Positions 63,281 through 64,000 of a DNA stretch of 64,000 nt are shown piece after piece; within the stretch, counting starts at the first letter, position 1; every line of letters starts with the position of its first letter. Origin of the DNA: JAAXHH01 sp965225915. GTDB taxonomy: Bacteria > JAAXHH01. The translations under genes were made by a program, and so were the position numbers. The notes beneath the pieces are model-generated. The model saw only the letters and a program-made list of their open reading frames with translations. It did not search any database and was not told the origin of the DNA. The DNA lies in NCBI GenBank assembly GCA_965225915.1, contig OZ245326.1, forward strand, positions 3,038,001 to 3,102,000, in the 5' to 3' direction.

Positions 63281-64000
63281 CTACCAGTCGTGCATCATGT
63301 GCCCCTGGCCGGGATAGAACAGGGCGTCCACGATGAATGACAGCACGATGCCGGTCGTGTATCCGATCAGTACACCGAGGAAAAACCGCTGGCCCGTGCG
63401 GTAGGCGTTCGTTCCGATCTTAAGCAGGAAGAACTTGACGAGCCAGGCGAGAAAGACGGACAGGATCGAATCTCGTATATTGCTTGCGAAGCAAATGGCG
63501 AAGCCGACTGGGGCGAGGGGCCACCAGATCAGCCAGTGCCTCAGTTTCAGCAGGACAAGGAAGATCACCGCGCCGGCCGCCATGAACCACGGTTCGCTCT
63601 GCCCGAGGGAAAGCGGATTCTTCATCCAGGTAACGATCTCGTCGTAGTAGGCCTTGTTGAGCCCGTTAAAAGCGCCTCCGCCGAAGTTGTAGGCCCCGGT
63701 TGAATACCCCGCGTAAATCGAGTAGGCGACGGCCGTGACCATGCTGACCAGGAAGGTGGCCGCGAGCACGAGCAGCAGCCCTTTCTTCCGCGGCCAGAAT
63801 CCGTCGGTCAATCGATCGGCCAGTACGACCGAACCCATCCCCAGGCCGCGCCAGTTCCGCGCGAAAGCGCTTGTCAACCCCAGCGACGTCAGACTCTGTC
63901 CTGATACGTTCCCGGAACCCAGGGACAGCACCGTGATCTGGTGCGCGTTCACGGGCAGGTCCAGAAACACCACGCCCGTTTCGGCAATCACCTTCGTCGT
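63281..64000 (-). CDS. Multi-pass membrane protein (partial, runs off the window)
   Basis: The frame is open from the right edge of the window to a TAG at 63281. The visible 239 residues have about five membrane segments, including LLLVLAATFLVSMVTAVAYSIYAG and FFLGVLIGYTTGIVLSFIVD, with a conserved-looking GGGAFNGLNKAYYDEIVTWM loop. The N-terminal part lies beyond the window. It resembles the C-terminal half of large uncharacterised membrane proteins of uncultured FCB bacteria, but I cannot name it with confidence. Confidence 0.7.
   Translation of the reverse strand, partial: TTKVIAETGVVFLDLPVNAHQITVLSLGSGNVSGQSLTSLGLTSAFARNWRGLGMGSVVLADRLTDGFWPRKKGLLLVLAATFLVSMVTAVAYSIYAGYSTGAYNFGGGAFNGLNKAYYDEIVTWMKNPLSLGQSEPWFMAAGAVIFLVLLKLRHWLIWWPLAPVGFAICFASNIRDSILSVFLAWLVKFFLLKIGTNAYRTGQRFFLGVLIGYTTGIVLSFIVDALFYPGQGHMMHDW

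Overview
The window comes from a moderately GC-rich bacterial chromosome. It has dense operons, mostly Shine-Dalgarno starts, and one strain-typical frameshift or assembly error. The organism makes a meso-diaminopimelate type wall (MurE carries the DNPR motif), acylates lipoproteins (Lgt), and looks diderm (PpiD-like inner-membrane chaperone). The right half mixes orphan oligopeptide-binding proteins, non-haem iron oxygenases of the phytanoyl-CoA/2OG type, an amidohydrolase and a Rieske protein. That mix recalls uncultured FCB-group lineages such as Latescibacterota. This placement is an impression from gene content, not a computed result.

Left block (1-8.3 kb): rplU-rpmA-phosphohexomutase on the + strand; a PpiD-like foldase on the - strand; then rpmE-prfA-prmC-proC, which links release factor 1 with the enzyme that methylates its GGQ loop.

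Central block (8.3-32.5 kb): a nearly continuous + strand run of cell-envelope genes. A regulatory region with a near-consensus promoter and three MraZ boxes precedes mraZ-rsmH-ftsL-ftsI-murE-murF-ftsW-murC-murB-ftsQ-ftsA-ftsZ. The division cluster is compact but lacks mraY, murD and murG. valS and a PHP phosphatase follow, then the elongation cluster mreB-mreC-mreD-mrdA-rodA, and lgt. Both SEDS/bPBP pairs (FtsW-FtsI and RodA-PBP2) therefore lie within about 21 kb.

Block 32.8-36 kb: comF, a phosphofructokinase with the residues of the pyrophosphate-dependent type (Asp104, Lys124), tpiA, secG and tRNA-Leu(GAG). The secG-tRNA-Leu(GAG) order is also seen in E. coli.

Right block (36-64 kb): accessory metabolism and transport, with frequent strand switches. 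It holds three paralogous SBP_bac_5 proteins with a shared N-terminal signature and no permease or ATPase genes nearby; an aminotransferase; an amidohydrolase-Rieske-SBP operon; TerC, aldo/keto reductase and CNNM/CBS proteins; a frameshifted SRPBCC gene divergent from its usual partner, a TIGR01777 epimerase; AbgT, APC and AEC transporters; a possible 2OG-oxygenase/FAD-reductase/membrane-ferredoxin operon; SDR, lipid kinase, AI-2E transporter and dCMP deaminase genes; an unrecognised 245-residue protein; and a PhyH dioxygenase fused to HEAT repeats. A multi-pass membrane protein runs off the right edge. No CRISPR array, transposase, integrase, rRNA gene or replication origin was seen.
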